From Mycolicibacterium sp. P1-5 (GTDB lineage: Bacteria; Actinomycetota; Actinomycetes; Mycobacteriales; Mycobacteriaceae), in contig NZ_NPKT01000008.1 of assembly GCF_008329565.1 (NCBI RefSeq), positions 1-64,000 on the forward strand: 64,000 nt of DNA, written 5' to 3'. Numbering within the stretch: the first letter of the stretch is position 1; each line of letters begins with the position of its first letter. Positions 34,472 through 42,928 of the stretch are shown here, piece after piece. Made by a program: the position numbers and the translations under genes. A model generated the notes under the pieces. The model was not told the origin of the DNA. It was given only the letters and a program-made list of their open reading frames with translations, and did not search any database.

Positions 34472-35221
34472 ATGTACCTGTCGCTACGTAAGCGCACCAC
34501 GTCGGTAATCGCGGCCTTCACGGTCGGAATCGTCACTTTGAGTCTGGTGGGTGTGCCACCCAGGGTCGATGCCGCGATCACCCACCGAGTCCAGGTTCAT
34601 GCGGTGCACCTCTCAGCTGTGGCCACGTCTGAGGTGACCAACACGCCGGTGAACACCGCCAGCACCGTTGTCCTGGCGTTGCGGGGGGCAAGCACGCCTC
34701 GTGGCGCGGCGACCACCCGTCCGTCGGCGCGCGCGCTCATCCACCCGGCGGCGCCACCCATTCACGCAGCGGCCGCCACGACCGCGGCTGCGGGGGTCGA
34801 CGTATTGGGGTGGCTGCGAGACTTGGTGGTCACTGTCGGGGGGCTTGTTGGAGCTGAGTTATTTGTTTGGGCTTTTGCTGGTGCCTTCGTTGTTTGGGCG
34901 GTCGCCGGTCTGATTTGGTGCAGCATCGTCCGAATGGCGAAAGGGTGCGGCACGGCTGACGCCCAGGCCATCACGACGACCGCCTCTGCCGTGGCCGTGC
35001 AACCCAAACCCGCTGCCGGTAGCGGCATCCACGGGCGACGCTTCGCGGTCCCGGCCGCGGTTGGCAACGCCAAAACCACTCTCGGCAAGCCGATCTCAGT
35101 ACCTACGCCGCTCCCGACCAAGAAGCTCCTCACAATCGCAGCGGCCGCCAGCGCAAAGCCCCTCGCCAATCGCGACAGACTTCGATCCGACAGTCATCTA
35201 CACCGAGGTACCGGGCACTGA
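34472..35221 (+). CDS. Hypothetical exported/membrane protein
   Basis: A 249-aa protein I do not recognise. A signal-like N-terminus (SVIAAFTVGIVTLSLVGVP) is followed by an Ala/Thr-rich segment, one or two strong membrane helices (DLVVTVGGLVGAELFVWAFAG, in part; VVWAVAGLIWCSIV) and an Ala/Pro-rich tail. The last 20 or so codons in this frame look unnatural (RLRSDSHLHRGTGH), whereas the +1 frame gives TDFDPTVIYTEVPGTDHP and stops at 35243, so a late frameshift is possible. ATG 34472 is chosen because the signal starts there. Confidence 0.55.
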   Translation: MYLSLRKRTTSVIAAFTVGIVTLSLVGVPPRVDAAITHRVQVHAVHLSAVATSEVTNTPVNTASTVVLALRGASTPRGAATTRPSARALIHPAAPPIHAAAATTAAAGVDVLGWLRDLVVTVGGLVGAELFVWAFAGAFVVWAVAGLIWCSIVRMAKGCGTADAQAITTTASAVAVQPKPAAGSGIHGRRFAVPAAVGNAKTTLGKPISVPTPLPTKKLLTIAAAASAKPLANRDRLRSDSHLHRGTGH

Positions 35222-35279
35222 CCACCCAACGGTGGTGGTGTAGCCAATAGAAGTCGTGGTGTAGCCCGCCACCGCTAAC

Positions 35280-36914
35280 TCACGATATGACTGTATTCAC
35301 CACTTCACGGGCGGCTTCTTGGACCTCCGCCAGATGCTCGGGGCCCTTGAAGGACTCGGCGTAGATCTTGTAGACGTCTTCGGTGCCCGACGGCCGCGCG
35401 GCGAACCAGCCGTCCGCGGTGGTCACCTTCAGCCCACCTAACGAAGCGCCGTTGCCGGGCGCGGTGGTGAGCTTCGCGGTGATCGGCTCGCCGGCCAACT
35501 CGGTGGCGGTGACCTGATCCGGGGACAGCTTGGCCAGCCGCGCCTTCTGCTCGCGGTTGGCCGGGGCATCGACCCGGGCGTAGACCGGTGCTCCGTACTT
35601 TGCCGCCAGCTCGTCGTAGCGCTGGGACGGCGACGACCCGGTGACCGCGAGGATCTCCGAGGCCAGCAGGGCCAGGATGATGCCGTCCTTGTCGGTGGTC
35701 CAGACGGAGCCGTCGCGACGTAGGAACGATGCGCCCGCTGATTCCTCACCGCCGAATCCGATTGTGCCGCTGATCAATCCGTCGACAAACCACTTGAAGC
35801 CCACCGGCACCTCGAGGAGTTTGCGGCCCAGGCCGGCCACCACCCGGTCGATGATCGACGAGCTGACGGCGGTCTTGCCGACGGCCACGCTGGCCGGCCA
35901 ATCCGGCCGGTGCGAGAACAGGTAGTCGATCGCCACGGCGAGATAGTGGTTGGGGTTCATCAGCCCGGCGTCCGGGGTGACGATGCCGTGCCGGTCGGAG
36001 TCGGCATCGTTGCCGGTGGCGATCTGATACGACTCCCGGTTTGCGATCAGTGACGCCATGGCGTTGGGCGAGCTGCAGTCCATTCGGATCTTGCCGTCCG
36101 TGTCCAACGTCATGAACCGCCACGTCGCGTCGACCAGCGGGTTGACCACCGTGAGGTCAAGGTCGTGCCGCTCGGCGATGGCTGCCCAGTAGTCGACGCT
36201 GGCCCCACCCAACGGGTCGGCCCCGATACGGATCTTCTCGGCGCGAATGGCGTGGATGTCGACGACGTTGGGCAGGTCCGAGACGTAGGCGTCGAGGTAG
36301 TCGTGGCGCTGGGCGTGCTGCAGGGCACGTGCCAGCGGAACCCGCTTCACGTCCTTGAGGCCACCGCGCAGAATTTCGTTGGCGCGCTTGGCAATCGCAC
36401 CGGTTGCGTCGGTGTCGGCGGGCCCACCGTTAGGCGGGTTGTACTTGAATCCGCCGTCGCGCGGCGGGTTGTGCGACGGGGTGACGACGATACCGTCGGC
36501 CAGGCCGGAGTTCAGCCCGCGGTTGAAGGTCAGGATGGCATGACTGACCGCAGGGGTCGGGGTGTACCGGTCAGCCGAATCAACCATCGCGACAACGTCA
36601 TTGGCGGCCAGCACCTCAAGCGCCGACACCCAGGCCGGCTCGGACAGCCCGTGGGTGTCGCGGCCGATGAACAGCGGCCCGGTGGTGCCCTGCGCGGCCC
36701 GGTACTCCACAATCGCCTGCGTGGTGGCCAGAATGTGCGCCTCGTTGAACGCCCCATCCAGACTGGAGCCGCGATGCCCCGACGTACCGAACACCACCTG
36801 CTGGTCGATGTCGTCCGGGTCGGGATTCACCGTGTAGTACGCGGTGACCAGATGAGGCAGATCGACGAGGTCTTCGGGGAGCGCCGGCTTGCCGGCGCGG
36901 GGGTTAGCCGCCAT
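35280..36914 (-). CDS. pgm: Phosphoglucomutase, alpha-D-glucose specific
   Basis: A 544-aa phosphohexomutase that interconverts glucose-1- and glucose-6-phosphate, supplying glycogen, trehalose and cell-envelope sugars. The active-site phosphoserine loop TPSHNPP, the Mg-binding NDADSDRHG, the sugar loop [11 protein letters not shown] and the phosphate-binding [12 protein letters not shown] are all intact. Length equals that of the bacterial alpha-PGM family. It is divergent from the crcB pair, an arrangement I recall from the Rv3068c-Rv3071 region of M. tuberculosis. The N-terminal [17 protein letters not shown] is usual for the family. Confidence 0.96.
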   Translation of the reverse strand: MAANPRAGKPALPEDLVDLPHLVTAYYTVNPDPDDIDQQVVFGTSGHRGSSLDGAFNEAHILATTQAIVEYRAAQGTTGPLFIGRDTHGLSEPAWVSALEVLAANDVVAMVDSADRYTPTPAVSHAILTFNRGLNSGLADGIVVTPSHNPPRDGGFKYNPPNGGPADTDATGAIAKRANEILRGGLKDVKRVPLARALQHAQRHDYLDAYVSDLPNVVDIHAIRAEKIRIGADPLGGASVDYWAAIAERHDLDLTVVNPLVDATWRFMTLDTDGKIRMDCSSPNAMASLIANRESYQIATGNDADSDRHGIVTPDAGLMNPNHYLAVAIDYLFSHRPDWPASVAVGKTAVSSSIIDRVVAGLGRKLLEVPVGFKWFVDGLISGTIGFGGEESAGASFLRRDGSVWTTDKDGIILALLASEILAVTGSSPSQRYDELAAKYGAPVYARVDAPANREQKARLAKLSPDQVTATELAGEPITAKLTTAPGNGASLGGLKVTTADGWFAARPSGTEDVYKIYAESFKGPEHLAEVQEAAREVVNTVIS

Positions 36915-36982
36915 GGCGCCAATTCTGCCTTCCTAGGGGCGATACTTGCTCGCGGATTCATTCACGGTTAAGGGGGTTGCCC

Positions 36983-37381
36983 TTGTTCGGCCATGACAAC
37001 CGGGAACTGGCCGCCGTATTCGTCGGCGGTGCGGTGGGGACCCTCGCGCGCGCGGTTCTGGCGACGGTGTTCGTCGACGACCCCGCTCGCTGGCCGTGGG
37101 CGACGTTCGGAGTCAACATCGTGGGCGCATTCCTGCTGGGCTACTTCACCACCCGACTGCTCGAACGCCTGCCGCTGTCGAGCTATCGCCGTCCGCTGCT
37201 GGGCACCGGCCTCTGCGGCGGGCTGACCACGTTCTCCACCATGCAGGTCGAGACTCTAAGAATGATCGAGCACCATCACTTTTGCCTGGCCGCCGCCTAT
37301 ACCGCGGTCAGCATCGCCGCCGGTCTCCTGGCGGTGTACATCGCGACGGCTCTGGTGCGTCGAGTCAGGATCCGCGCATGA
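36983..37381 (+). CDS. crcB: CrcB/Fluc fluoride channel subunit 1
   Basis: A 132-aa four-helix membrane protein. It has the Fluc motifs [21 protein letters not shown] and [12 protein letters not shown], with the Asn and Phe residues lining the fluoride path and the TTFST bend that holds the central Na+. TTG 36983 is favoured because AAGGGGG lies 6 nt upstream; TTG 36977 would sit directly on it. Its stop overlaps the second crcB start, and two different subunits suggest a heterodimeric channel, as in many Gram-positive bacteria. No fluoride riboswitch is recognisable upstream. Confidence 0.9.
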   Translation: MFGHDNRELAAVFVGGAVGTLARAVLATVFVDDPARWPWATFGVNIVGAFLLGYFTTRLLERLPLSSYRRPLLGTGLCGGLTTFSTMQVETLRMIEHHHFCLAAAYTAVSIAAGLLAVYIATALVRRVRIRA

Positions 37382-37743
37382 CCGTCGCGATCTGGGCCGG
37401 GGTGATGCTCATCGGTGGGCTGGGTTCGGTGGCCCGCTTCATGGTCGATCGCGCGGTGGCCCGCCGGGCGGCCCGGTCGTTCCCGTTCGGCACCCTCGCG
37501 GTCAACATCAGTGGTGCGGTGCTGCTCGGCTTCGTCAGCGGGCTGACGTTGAGCCACCACGCCGCGCTGCTGGCCGGTACCGCCTTCGTCGGGGCGTACA
37601 CCACATTCTCGACCTGGATGCTGGAAACGCAGCGGCTGACCGAGGAACGCCAGATCTGGCCCGCCGTGGTCAATCTCGTCGTCAGCGTTGTCCTGGGCGT
37701 CGCGGCGGCTCTGCTCGGCCAGTGGATTGCGAGCCTGCTGTGA
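37378..37743 (+). CDS. crcB: CrcB/Fluc fluoride channel subunit 2
   Basis: A 121-aa partner subunit with [28 protein letters not shown] and [12 protein letters not shown]. The ATG overlaps the upstream stop (ATGA) and its own stop overlaps the following GTG, so all three proteins are translated from one mRNA. It should dimerise with subunit 1 in antiparallel topology to expel fluoride. Confidence 0.92.
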   Translation: MTVAIWAGVMLIGGLGSVARFMVDRAVARRAARSFPFGTLAVNISGAVLLGFVSGLTLSHHAALLAGTAFVGAYTTFSTWMLETQRLTEERQIWPAVVNLVVSVVLGVAAALLGQWIASLL

Positions 37744-38801
37744 ACGACACCTACCTCAAGCTGACCGCCTTCTTCGGCGAACGCCAGCGCGACGGCTCCC
37801 GCTTCCTCGCCGACGCAATGCTCGACCTCTACGCCGAACGGGGCGTGGCCGACAGCGTCATGCTGCGCGGTATCGCGAGTTTCGGGCCGCGGCACATCAT
37901 CCGCAGCGACGAGTCGCTGGCGCTATCCGAGGATCCGCCGATCGCCATCGCCGCCGTCGACACGGCCGAGACGATCGGCGGACTGATCGACGACGTCGTC
38001 GCGATCACTCCCCGCGGCCTGATCACCCTGGAACGGGCCCGGCGTTACAGCGGTGCGCTGCCCGAAGGCGACGACGCCGTCAAGCTCACCGTCTACGTCG
38101 GACGCCGGCGCCGGATCAACGGCGCCGCCGCATTCTACGCCGTGTGCGATCTGTTGCACCGCCATCACTTCGCCGGTGCGACGGTGTACCTCGGTGTCGA
38201 CGGCACCACGGACGGTCGACGGCGTCGCGCCCGGTTCTTCAGCGGCAACACCGACGTGCCGATCATGATCATTGCGATCGGCTCCGCCGACCAGGCGCGG
38301 CGCGCCCTGCCCGAACTCGAGTCACTGATGAACGAGCCGCTGGTGACGGTGGAGCGTGTTCAAGTGTGCAAGCGCGACGGCCGGCTGCTGGGCCGCCCGC
38401 CCGCGCTGCCTGCCGTCGACGCCCGCGGCCGTGAACTCCGCCAGAAGCTGACCATCTACACCGACGCCGCCACCCACCACGACGGGGTACCGATTCACCG
38501 GGCACTGGTGCGCCACCTGTGGGAATCGAAGACGGTCGGTGGCGCCACCGTGCTGCGCGGCATCTGGGGCTTTCACGGCGACCATAAACCCCACGGCGAC
38601 AAGCTGATTCAGTATGGCCGCCAGGTGCCTGTGACGACGATCGTCGTCGACACCGCGGAGGTCATCGCCCAGTGCTTCGACCTCATCGACGACGTGACCG
38701 GCAAGCACGGTCTGGTGACCTCTGAGATGGTGCCGGCCCTGCTACTGCTCGACGGCGACGTTCGCAGGGGCGCGACCGATCTGGCCGACTACCGGTATTG
38801 A
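37740..38801 (+). CDS. Triple DUF190 (PII-like) protein
   Basis: A 353-aa cytosolic protein made of three related DUF190 units: about 1-105 (YLKLTAFFGERQRDG, VADSVMLRGIASFG), about 110-215 (VKLTVYVGRRRRING, FAGATVYLGVDG) and about 232-345 (RQKLTIYTDAATHHDG, GGATVLRGIWGFHGDHK). DUF190 domains have a PII-like ferredoxin fold and accompany crcB genes widely; binding of a nucleotide or anion has been proposed. Most bacterial copies have one unit, so the triple fusion could form an internal trimer. The GTG start overlaps the crcB2 stop. Confidence 0.9.
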   Translation: MNDTYLKLTAFFGERQRDGSRFLADAMLDLYAERGVADSVMLRGIASFGPRHIIRSDESLALSEDPPIAIAAVDTAETIGGLIDDVVAITPRGLITLERARRYSGALPEGDDAVKLTVYVGRRRRINGAAAFYAVCDLLHRHHFAGATVYLGVDGTTDGRRRRARFFSGNTDVPIMIIAIGSADQARRALPELESLMNEPLVTVERVQVCKRDGRLLGRPPALPAVDARGRELRQKLTIYTDAATHHDGVPIHRALVRHLWESKTVGGATVLRGIWGFHGDHKPHGDKLIQYGRQVPVTTIVVDTAEVIAQCFDLIDDVTGKHGLVTSEMVPALLLLDGDVRRGATDLADYRY

Positions 38802-38805
38802 CCGA

Positions 38806-39138
38806 TCAGCTATCGGCCAGCACCGTCAGCAGGATCACCGAGTCGTCGATCGCCTGCAGGCCATGCCGCTCTCGCGGAACCACCAGCAGATCACCCGTCT
38901 GGCCCTCCCACGCGTCATCGGCGGTGGCCAGTCGTACCTGACCGCGCAGGACATGCAGCGTGGTCTCGCCCGGCGTGTGGTGCTCGCTGAGTTCATGGCC
39001 GCTCGCCAGCGCGATCAGCGTCTGCCGCAGCTGATGGCCGTGGCCGCCGTGCACGGTGTGCGCGGCGCGGCCGCTGTTTGACGAGCGGGCCGACGCCAAC
39101 TGCTCGTCGGCGAGTTGGGTCAGTGAGATCGAATCCAT
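38806..39138 (-). CDS. Cupin-domain protein
   Basis: A 110-aa single-domain cupin: GHELSEHHTPGETTLHVLRGQ is the first metal motif region and GDLLVVPRERHGLQAIDDS the second, with His/Glu ligands. Such proteins act as small metal-dependent isomerases or binding modules. The start 39138 is preferred because GGAGG lies 5 nt upstream. It is downstream of the membrane gene (11-bp gap) and converges on the DUF190 gene with a 4-bp gap. Confidence 0.87.
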   Translation of the reverse strand: MDSISLTQLADEQLASARSSNSGRAAHTVHGGHGHQLRQTLIALASGHELSEHHTPGETTLHVLRGQVRLATADDAWEGQTGDLLVVPRERHGLQAIDDSVILLTVLADS

Positions 39139-39149
39139 GACATCCTCCA

Positions 39150-39587
39150 TCAAAAGTTGAGCAGCAGAACGCCACTGGAGAGCAGCGCCACCACCTTGAC
39201 GACTTCGAACACGACGTAGACGTAGTGCGCATGCGACCGTCCGGACTCGGCCTGGCTCGCATCGGCCAACACTGCGTCCGAACGCCGCGTCAGCGCTGGG
39301 CGCACCCCGATCACTTGAGCCAACAACGCGGCGATGGCTACCAGCACGGCCAGGACGACGCCCGTGCGAAGGCTACCGGCCGCCAGCAACGCGACGACGA
39401 TGACCGCCGCCAGGACGGCTTCACAGCTGTTGAGAGCCCGGAAGACAAGCCGGCCGATGCCCAGCCCGAGCGGGATCGTGACGCCAGGAGCACGGAACTT
39501 CAGCGGCGCCTCCAGGAAGGAGATGGCCAGCACCATCCCCAGCCAGACGAACACCGCCGCCACCGCGGCTGCAGTCCAGTGGTCCAC
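39150..39587 (-). CDS. Four-helix membrane protein of unknown function
   Basis: A 145-aa protein with four predicted helices (AAAVAAVFVWLGMVLAISFL, VLAAVIVVALLAAGSL, VVLAVLVAIAALLAQVIGV and VVFEVVKVVALLSSGVLLL). The FLEAPLKFRAPGV segment after helix 1 and RPALTRRSDAVLA between helices 3 and 4 look conserved, similar to DUF4149-like proteins. Possibly an operon with the cupin downstream and the LLM gene upstream (9-bp gap). Confidence 0.75.
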   Translation of the reverse strand: MDHWTAAAVAAVFVWLGMVLAISFLEAPLKFRAPGVTIPLGLGIGRLVFRALNSCEAVLAAVIVVALLAAGSLRTGVVLAVLVAIAALLAQVIGVRPALTRRSDAVLADASQAESGRSHAHYVYVVFEVVKVVALLSSGVLLLNF

Positions 39588-39596
39588 CGCGCTCCC

Positions 39597-40454
39597 TCAC
39601 TGCCAATCTGTGGCCAGATCAGCCACCCAGTGCGCCACCACCGCCGGATCCTGCGGCGGCGAGGCGACCAGAACCAGTTCGTCGACACCCAACTCTGCCA
39701 GACGGCCCACCTGCGGTGGCCGAGGTTCGCGCAGCGCGACCGCCAGCCGCAGTTCAGCCGGATCGCGCCCCGCCTGCTCGCAGAGCCCCCGCAGTGTCGT
39801 GACCTTCGTCGCGACGTCGTCGACGTCGCGCAGGTTGAACCCGTACCAGCCGTCACCCCACCGCGCGACCCGGCGCAGCGCGGCATCGCTGTTGCCGCCG
39901 CACAGTATCGGAATACGGCGCTGTCGCGGTTTGGGGCAGACCCGGATGGCGTCGAATGTGGTGAATTCGCCTGCGTACGAGGCGATATCGTCGCGCCAGA
40001 CGGTCCGCATCGCGGCAACGTAGTCGGCGGCGCGGGCGGCTCGCCGCTCGAAAGGAATGCCGAGGGCGTCGAATTCCTCGCGCGACCAACCGATTCCGAT
40101 CCCTAAAGCGAACCGGCCACCACTGAGCCTGTCCATAGTGGCCGCCTGCTTGGCCACGATCACCGGATTGTGTTCGGGCAGCAGCAGGACGCCGGTGGCG
40201 AGTCCGATGGTCGTCGTGGCGGACGCGGCAAACGCCAGCCCGATCATCGGGTCGATCCAGTCCGCATCGGCGGGCACCGCAATCTTGCCGTCATCGGAGT
40301 ACGGGTACGGCGAGTCGGACCGGTCCACCATCACCACATGCTCGCCCGCCCACAATGTGGCAAAACCGCTGCGCTCGGCCGCGACGGCCACTGCCCGGAT
40401 CACCTCGGGCTCGGCGCCTGCGCCGATACCCAGGGCGTGCAACCCGAGTCGCAT
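39597..40454 (-). CDS. LLM-class F420-dependent oxidoreductase
   Basis: A 285-aa TIM-barrel enzyme of the luciferase-like family. Diagnostic parts: RLGLHALGIGAG, the LWAGEHVVM strand, GLATGVLLLPEHNPVIVAKQ, RFALGIGIGWSREEFDALG and PKPRQRRIPILCGGNSDAA. Mycobacterial members usually use F420. The substrate is unknown. The start is set at ATG 40454, where the family's first beta strand begins; the longer frame to 40490 overlaps the divergent small gene. It heads a minus-strand run with the membrane protein and cupin. Confidence 0.88.
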   Translation of the reverse strand: MRLGLHALGIGAGAEPEVIRAVAVAAERSGFATLWAGEHVVMVDRSDSPYPYSDDGKIAVPADADWIDPMIGLAFAASATTTIGLATGVLLLPEHNPVIVAKQAATMDRLSGGRFALGIGIGWSREEFDALGIPFERRAARAADYVAAMRTVWRDDIASYAGEFTTFDAIRVCPKPRQRRIPILCGGNSDAALRRVARWGDGWYGFNLRDVDDVATKVTTLRGLCEQAGRDPAELRLAVALREPRPPQVGRLAELGVDELVLVASPPQDPAVVAHWVADLATDWQ

Positions 40455-40488
40455 ACAGCGCATCATCGCACGGGTCATGATGGTGCTC

Positions 40489-40680
40489 ATGAGCGACGAC
40501 CCGGTTGAGGTGCTACAGCGGTGGGAGGACGCCGGAGCGCATTGGGCCGTGATCGACCGTCACGCGCACTCGGTCACCGTCGGCCTATACCGCTGCGACG
40601 GCGGGGAGGAGGTCGACCGGTTCAGCTCAAGCGACCCCGCACTCATGGAGTTCGTGCGGGGCCGCGAGAGCAGTTTCTGA
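40489..40680 (+). CDS. Small conserved-looking acidic protein
   Basis: A 63-aa protein: DDPVEVLQRWEDAGAHWAVI, then a short beta hairpin (SVTVGLYRCDGGEEVDRFSS) and a helix ending EFVRGRESSF. The pattern looks like a folded alpha/beta domain. I do not know its function. It is divergent from the LLM gene with overlapping 5' ends, so either the LLM start or this start may need adjustment. Confidence 0.7.
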   Translation: MSDDPVEVLQRWEDAGAHWAVIDRHAHSVTVGLYRCDGGEEVDRFSSSDPALMEFVRGRESSF

Positions 40681-40687
40681 AGTGTGC

Positions 40688-41035
40688 CTACAGCTGGATG
40701 AACCCGCCGTTCCACCAGACGCCCCACGCCGGCAGGTCTGCATTCCAGACCACCGGTAGCCACGGCGCCCACGGGGGCGGTGGCGGCGGGGGCGGAGCCC
40801 AAACGGGTATGACGTCGTCGTAGTCGCCGCGATGTCCCGGCGGAGGCAGATAGCCCTGCCCAGGTGGCAGCGGGTTGCCCGGCGCACCAGCGTTTACCCC
40901 GGGTCCGTTCGGAGTCCAGGGTGGTCCCGGCGGACCGTGCGGGTCGGCCTGAGCCAGGCCCGCTCCCGCGCTCAAAGTCGTGGCGGCGGCGGCAGCCGCG
41001 AGCGCCACCTTGGCAGTCAACTTGGTGATTGTCAT
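40688..41035 (-). CDS. Secreted Pro/Trp-rich hypothetical protein
   Basis: A 115-aa exported protein: signal peptide (residues 1 to about 31, ending AGLAQA), then a Pro/Gly-rich domain with an eight-proline run and several Trp residues near the end (WAPWLPVVWNADLPAWGVWW). Low-complexity composition of this kind is common in mycobacterial exported proteins. Convergent with the small acidic gene. Function unknown. Confidence 0.75.
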   Translation of the reverse strand: MTITKLTAKVALAAAAAATTLSAGAGLAQADPHGPPGPPWTPNGPGVNAGAPGNPLPPGQGYLPPPGHRGDYDDVIPVWAPPPPPPPPWAPWLPVVWNADLPAWGVWWNGGFIQL

Positions 41036-41077
41036 GGTGCGAAGCCGTGTACCCGAGTGAAGCGCTCCGGTAAACAG

Positions 41078-41599
41078 ATGGTCATGCGCAGCACCGCGTG
41101 GGGCATGGTGATAGGTGTGGCGGTGGTGGCTGCCGCGGGCTGTGGCGGAAGTACGGACACCACACCCACGCTGACTACGACCAGCACGTCGACCTCGACA
41201 AACACCACCACCACGGTGGCGGCCGCGCCGCCCGCCCAGCAGGCCCGTTCGGTGAAATGGGTGGACTTGCAGGCCGGCGATTGCCTGGCCGACTCGCCGC
41301 CCTCAGATCCCGCCGTGGTGATGGTCAGCGTCGTCGACTGCGCCGGACCCCACCTCGCCGAGGCGTATATTCGTGCCCCGATCCCCGTCAACGCCGCCCT
41401 AGACGACGTCGCCATGCGGGAATGCGCGACCGGGTTTGCGCACTACACCGGCGCCACGCCGGCTGCTGGCGCGTACACCACCACCTACCTCATCGACTCC
41501 GATCAGGACCGGACCTCGGACAACCCTTACCCCAGCACGGTGATTTGCCTGCTGCAGGCAGCCAACGGCCAAGCGCTGACCGGCTCGGCACACCGCTGA
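41078..41599 (+). CDS. Lipoprotein with septum-formation-like domain
   Basis: A 173-aa lipoprotein (lipobox VAAAGC) with a Thr/Ser linker, then a compact domain carrying VKWVDLQAGDCLAD, VVDCAGPHLAEAY and, towards the end, NPYPSTVICLL. The W-x-D-L-x-x-G-D-C and V-x-C-x-x-P-H-x-A-E pattern is that of the actinobacterial Septum_form domain. The paired cysteines may form disulfides. A role at the cell envelope is likely but unproven. Confidence 0.75.
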   Translation: MVMRSTAWGMVIGVAVVAAAGCGGSTDTTPTLTTTSTSTSTNTTTTVAAAPPAQQARSVKWVDLQAGDCLADSPPSDPAVVMVSVVDCAGPHLAEAYIRAPIPVNAALDDVAMRECATGFAHYTGATPAAGAYTTTYLIDSDQDRTSDNPYPSTVICLLQAANGQALTGSAHR

Positions 41600-41716
41600 C
41601 CTGCGCGGTGACCCGTTCGGCTTGGGCGGTCAGGGTCCAGCCGGTAGGGTCTGCATGTTCTCTGGAAAATACCTAGGTCAAAGCGCGGCCGATCTGAACT
41701 GAGGATCTGATCTTTC

Positions 41717-42928
41717 ATGCGCGCACCGTATGACCCACAGGTGCTGAATCCTGCCGGGTTCGCCGGTGCCACAAAGCGACCGATTTCGTTGCTGCTGATC
41801 GAGGACGATCAAGGCGACGCCATTCTGGTCGAAGAGTTGATCTCCGAAGCCGGCGCCGACATCAGCGTGGAGTGGGCAGCATCGATGGCGATTGCCCAGG
41901 AAAAGCTTGCGGTTCGCCGACCCGATTGTGTCCTGCTGGATCTCAATCTCCCTGACGCCAACGGCATCTCCGCCGTCGACCGGGTCACCAAGATCGACGC
42001 CACCCTCCCGATCGTCGTGCTCACTGGCCTCAATGACGAACACTTCGGCATGTCGGCGATGGCGTCGGGTGCGCAGGACTACCTCGTCAAAGGCCATGTC
42101 GAGCCGGAAACCCTGCACCGCTCGGTGCTGTACGCCATCGAACGCAAGCGCACCGAGCTGACCGCGGTCGATCTCCACACCAGCCAAATGCGGGCCCAGG
42201 AGAACGCCCGCCTGGAGCGGGCGCTGCTGCCGATGCCGCTGCTCGGTGACGATCCGGGCGTGGAGATCGTCATGCAGTACCGGCCCAGCCGGGAGAACGC
42301 CCTGCTGGGCGGTGACTTCTACGACATGGTGCAGACTCCCGACGGCACCGTGCACGTCATGGTCGGCGACGTCGCCGGGCATGGCCCCGACGAGGCCGCC
42401 CTCGGTGCGGCGCTGCGGATCGGCTGGCGCGCACTGACCTTCGCAGGACTACGCGGCAACGACCGAATGCGCCGCCTCGAGCAGGTCCTGCGTGCGGAGC
42501 GAGCTGGCACCGGAATCTTTGCGACGGTGCTCAGTGTCGCGATATGGCCGAACTCCGGTGGCTTCACCGCCGTCCGGGCCGGTCACCCCGGAATGCTGCT
42601 GCACGGTCCGGGCACCGTCGAGTGGGTCGAGCCGCCCGCCGGGCCGGCGTTGGGACTGGGCGCACAGCAATGGCCGCTCACCGAGTTGGAGCTGCCCGTT
42701 GGGCACGGCCTGGTATTGCTCACCGACGGACTGTTCGAGGGCCACTCAGGTATTGGCGAGAAGCGACTGGGCGAAGAAGGGCTGTTGGAACTGGCACGCT
42801 CGATCGCGAACTTGCCCGGTCCGGAGTTCGTGAAGGCCCTCATCGAAGGGGCTGAGGCGCTGGCAGCCTCGCACGGCGGGATCACCGACGACATCGCGGT
42901 TCTGCGCGTAGAGCGGATCCGCCGATGA
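41717..42928 (+). CDS. Response regulator with PP2C (SpoIIE/RsbU-type) phosphatase
   Basis: A 403-aa signalling protein. Residues about 22-145 are a receiver domain with the phospho-acceptor D75 in LLDLNLPD. After a helical linker (QMRAQENARLERALLP) comes a PP2C/SpoIIE phosphatase: LLGGDFYDM and VGDVAGHGPDEAA hold metal-binding Asp residues, and GGITDDIAVL the final one. Such proteins dephosphorylate anti-anti-sigma factors and so control stress sigma factors. It is first of three overlapping genes; the next start overlaps its stop (ATGA). Phosphorylation by the following kinase is the likely input. Confidence 0.92.
   Translation: MRAPYDPQVLNPAGFAGATKRPISLLLIEDDQGDAILVEELISEAGADISVEWAASMAIAQEKLAVRRPDCVLLDLNLPDANGISAVDRVTKIDATLPIVVLTGLNDEHFGMSAMASGAQDYLVKGHVEPETLHRSVLYAIERKRTELTAVDLHTSQMRAQENARLERALLPMPLLGDDPGVEIVMQYRPSRENALLGGDFYDMVQTPDGTVHVMVGDVAGHGPDEAALGAALRIGWRALTFAGLRGNDRMRRLEQVLRAERAGTGIFATVLSVAIWPNSGGFTAVRAGHPGMLLHGPGTVEWVEPPAGPALGLGAQQWPLTELELPVGHGLVLLTDGLFEGHSGIGEKRLGEEGLLELARSIANLPGPEFVKALIEGAEALAASHGGITDDIAVLRVERIRR

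Noticed and set aside
36165..36971. 268-codon plus-strand frame opposite phosphoglucomutase
   Set aside because: No domain sense, and it is antisense to a fully conserved enzyme.
36915..36982. Fluoride riboswitch upstream of crcB
   Set aside because: The 68 bp before the start show no recognisable crcB-motif core or pseudoknot; only a ribosome site is seen.
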